Position numbers and translations under genes: made by a program. This document shows, piece by piece, positions 62,347 to 64,000 of a DNA stretch of 64,000 nucleotides. Source of the DNA: Ramlibacter algicola. Lineage in GTDB: Bacteria; Pseudomonadota; Gammaproteobacteria; Burkholderiales; Burkholderiaceae_C. How positions within the stretch are numbered: the first letter of the stretch is position 1; the number at the start of each line of letters is the position of its first letter. The notes beneath the pieces were generated by a model that saw only the letters and a list, made by a program, of their open reading frames with translations, made no database searches and was not told the DNA's origin. The stretch is taken from positions 4,092,001 to 4,156,000 of the forward strand of contig NZ_JAEDAO010000001.1 in the NCBI RefSeq assembly GCF_016641735.1. Reading direction: 5' to 3'.

Positions 62347-63938
62347 GCCAGGGAGATGTCGCGGCCGGACAGCGACTTGGCCAGGCCCTGGGCCAGCCGG
62401 TTGACGATGCCGTAGACCGACAGTTGCGGATTGGCGCCGATGCTGGTGGGAAAGAGCGATCCGTCGTGCACGGACAGATTGTCGACCTGCCAGTGGATGC
62501 CGTCAGGCCGGGTGACGCCCAGAGATGCAGTCCCGCCCAGGCCGCAGCCGCCCATCACGTGCGCGCTGACGACCTTGGTCAGCAACGGCTGCATCGGCAT
62601 GGCGTGCAAGGCCTGGCGGGCCGCAGCCCAGCTGGTGTACGGCTGCGCTAGCTCGTGCACCGGCAGCACGTGGCGGGCGCCGGCGGCGAACTGGAGTTCG
62701 GCCATGCTCAGCAGCGCGCGCCGGCAGCCGTCCAGCACGAAGTCGTTCAGGGGGTAGTCGAGTTCGGGCGAGCCGTCGCTGCGCAGGTGCACGGTGCCGC
62801 CTTCCGATTGCGGGTGGAAGCCGTCACGCAGCAAGGCCAGCAACGCGTGGGTGAACGGGAAATCGCGCAAGGCCTGCGCCTGCTGCTGCCCCATGCCGGT
62901 GGTGGTCGACGCGAAGATCAGCGGATGCAGCGGCGGCGCTTCGAGCTTGTAGCCGATCGGGCCGTCGACAGGCTGCGTCTCGAGGAAGTGATCGCTGTAG
63001 ATCGACTGCGGCGCGCCTTTCCAGCCTTCGACCTGCTGCGGCATCACCGAGGCCGAGATGACGACGGGGTGCAGGAACGTGCGCCGTCCCAGGCGGCCAT
63101 GCGGATCCGGGGCTTGCGAGCGCAGCAGCAACGCGGGGGAATTGATGGCGCCGCCGGCCAGCACGTAGTGGCGCGCCTCGATGCGGATTTCGGCGCCGTC
63201 CGGACCGGTGCCACGGCACAGCAGCGCACGCACGCGGCCGTTCGCGAACTCGAAGCGCTCGGCGCGCGTTTCGACCAGCAGTGATGCGCCTCGGTCCAAT
63301 GCGGCCGGGATCGTCGTGACGAGCATCGACTGCTTCGCATTCGTCGGGCAGCCCATGCCGCAGGAGCCGAGGTTCCAGCAGCCCTTGACGTTGCGCGGGA
63401 TCGCCGCGGCGGCGATGCCCAGCTTGGCGGCGCCGCGCCGCAGCAGGTCGTTGTTCTCGTTGGGCGCCGCGAGCCACGGACCGATGGAGAGCCGGCGCTC
63501 GGCCTGCTCGAAATACGGCGCGAGATCGTCGTTGCCGAAGCCCGCCAGGCCGAAGTGCTGCTGCCAGTGCGTGAGCGTGGCGGGCGGCGTGCGGAAGGAG
63601 CTGGTCCAGTTGACGGTGGTCGATCCACCCACGCAGCGGCCCTGCAGGATGGTGATGGCCTTGTCGCGCGTCTTGCGCGCGGCGCTCTCCTGGTACAGCG
63701 CCGGATACGCCTCGGACTCCAGCTGGCGGAAGTCGCTGCTGCTGCGAAGCGGCCCTTCTTCGACCAGCAGCACCTGCAGTCCGGCACGCGACAGGATGTC
63801 GGCGGTGACGCCGGCACCCGCCCCGCTGCCGACGATGGCGATGTCGCACGCGATGCGCCGCGGCGGTTGGCCGTGCGGGCCGCCGCTCACGCGCCAGCCG
63901 CGCGCGAGTCCTTCGCGAATGGGATCGGGCACAGGCAT
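62343..63938 (-). CDS. GMC-family flavin oxidoreductase
   Basis: This 531-aa FAD enzyme has the dinucleotide motif DIAIVGSGAGAGVTADILSR, GRCVGGSTTVNW, a Cys-rich insertion CWNLGSCGMGC, and the C-terminal VMGGCGLGGTAS and SIGANPQLSVYGIVNRLA with active-site His residues. It would oxidise an alcohol or sterol-type substrate. It overlaps the lipase-like gene by 4 bases and starts just after a partial gene at the window edge. Confidence 0.87.
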   Translation of the reverse strand: MPVPDPIREGLARGWRVSGGPHGQPPRRIACDIAIVGSGAGAGVTADILSRAGLQVLLVEEGPLRSSSDFRQLESEAYPALYQESAARKTRDKAITILQGRCVGGSTTVNWTSSFRTPPATLTHWQQHFGLAGFGNDDLAPYFEQAERRLSIGPWLAAPNENNDLLRRGAAKLGIAAAAIPRNVKGCWNLGSCGMGCPTNAKQSMLVTTIPAALDRGASLLVETRAERFEFANGRVRALLCRGTGPDGAEIRIEARHYVLAGGAINSPALLLRSQAPDPHGRLGRRTFLHPVVISASVMPQQVEGWKGAPQSIYSDHFLETQPVDGPIGYKLEAPPLHPLIFASTTTGMGQQQAQALRDFPFTHALLALLRDGFHPQSEGGTVHLRSDGSPELDYPLNDFVLDGCRRALLSMAELQFAAGARHVLPVHELAQPYTSWAAARQALHAMPMQPLLTKVVSAHVMGGCGLGGTASLGVTRPDGIHWQVDNLSVHDGSLFPTSIGANPQLSVYGIVNRLAQGLAKSLSGRDISLA

Positions 63939-64000
63939 CTACACCGCCACCGGCCCGGGGTAGCCGAGCACCTGCCAGGTGCCGGCGTCGGAGAAGTACG
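63939..64000 (-). CDS. Partial gene upstream of the GMC oxidoreductase (C-terminus only)
   Basis: Only the last 19 codons are present, ending YFSDAGTWQVLGYPGPVAV before TAG at 63941-63939. The stop is directly followed by the GMC start. Similar tails are found on gluconate 2-dehydrogenase subunit 3-like partners of GMC enzymes, so it may be the small subunit; this is a weak inference. Confidence 0.5.
   Translation of the reverse strand, partial: YFSDAGTWQVLGYPGPVAV

Overview
This window looks like a chromosomal stretch from a high-GC soil or water betaproteobacterium of the Burkholderiales, most likely the Comamonadaceae (Comamonas/Variovorax/Ramlibacter side). The basis is inference from gene content: a Comamonas-type terephthalate operon, orphan Bug/TctC-type binding proteins, an AceK gene, a LiuR-controlled isovaleryl-CoA dehydrogenase and uniformly G/C-rich third codon positions. 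No rRNA, tRNA, CRISPR array, prophage or insertion sequence was seen. Genes are dense, and many neighbours overlap by 1-19 bases in tight operons.

Layout. 1-7080: a minus-strand copper/silver efflux operon (DUF4396 membrane protein with a His-rich tail, a small Met/His/Cys-rich secreted protein, CusC, CusB, CusA, start of a small periplasmic protein) behind a promoter with the 19-bp spacer typical of MerR-type metal control. 7342-11840: a KaiC-like ATPase, hybrid histidine kinase, YihY and MarC operon. 11966-17568: tphR and the divergent tphC-A2-A3-B-A1 operon for terephthalate uptake and conversion to protocatechuate. 17578-20473: small redox, membrane and copper-storage (Csp) genes and a CAP-domain lipoprotein. 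20657-28897: an enolase-superfamily gene, two LysR regulators, a TIR-like protein with a Pro-rich linker, a tartrate/D-malate dehydrogenase with a Bug protein, and a secreted lipoprotein. 28914-36539: a stress protein, TerC, and the TctAB transporter flanked by two TctDE-type two-component systems. 36543-48138: a phosphatase, a lone class III cyclase, then a nearly 10-kb codirectional run of acyl-CoA, redox and central-metabolism genes (ychJ to liuR). 48236-57336: an MBL hydrolase, a peptidase, then a housekeeping operon corC-lnt-glyQ-glyS-gmhB-plsC, with a 272-bp inverted-repeat element after plsC. 57426-64000: Lrp/hpd (tyrosine catabolism), two orphan regulators, and a lipase-GMC oxidoreductase operon running off the end.

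The genes suggest a versatile aromatic- and organic-acid-using heterotroph. Terephthalate would be bound by TphC, imported by a TctAB-type carrier (the only TctAB pair here lies 18 kb away) and converted by TphA1A2A3 and TphB. Leucine-type acyl-CoA flux (Ivd, thiolase, acyl-CoA dehydrogenase) appears to be under LiuR, whose likely palindromic operators lie on both sides of liuR.

The least explained items are the TIR-like protein at 23886-24980, the 272-bp element at 50294-50565, the KaiC/hybrid-kinase pair, and the tctBA locus between two sensor systems.
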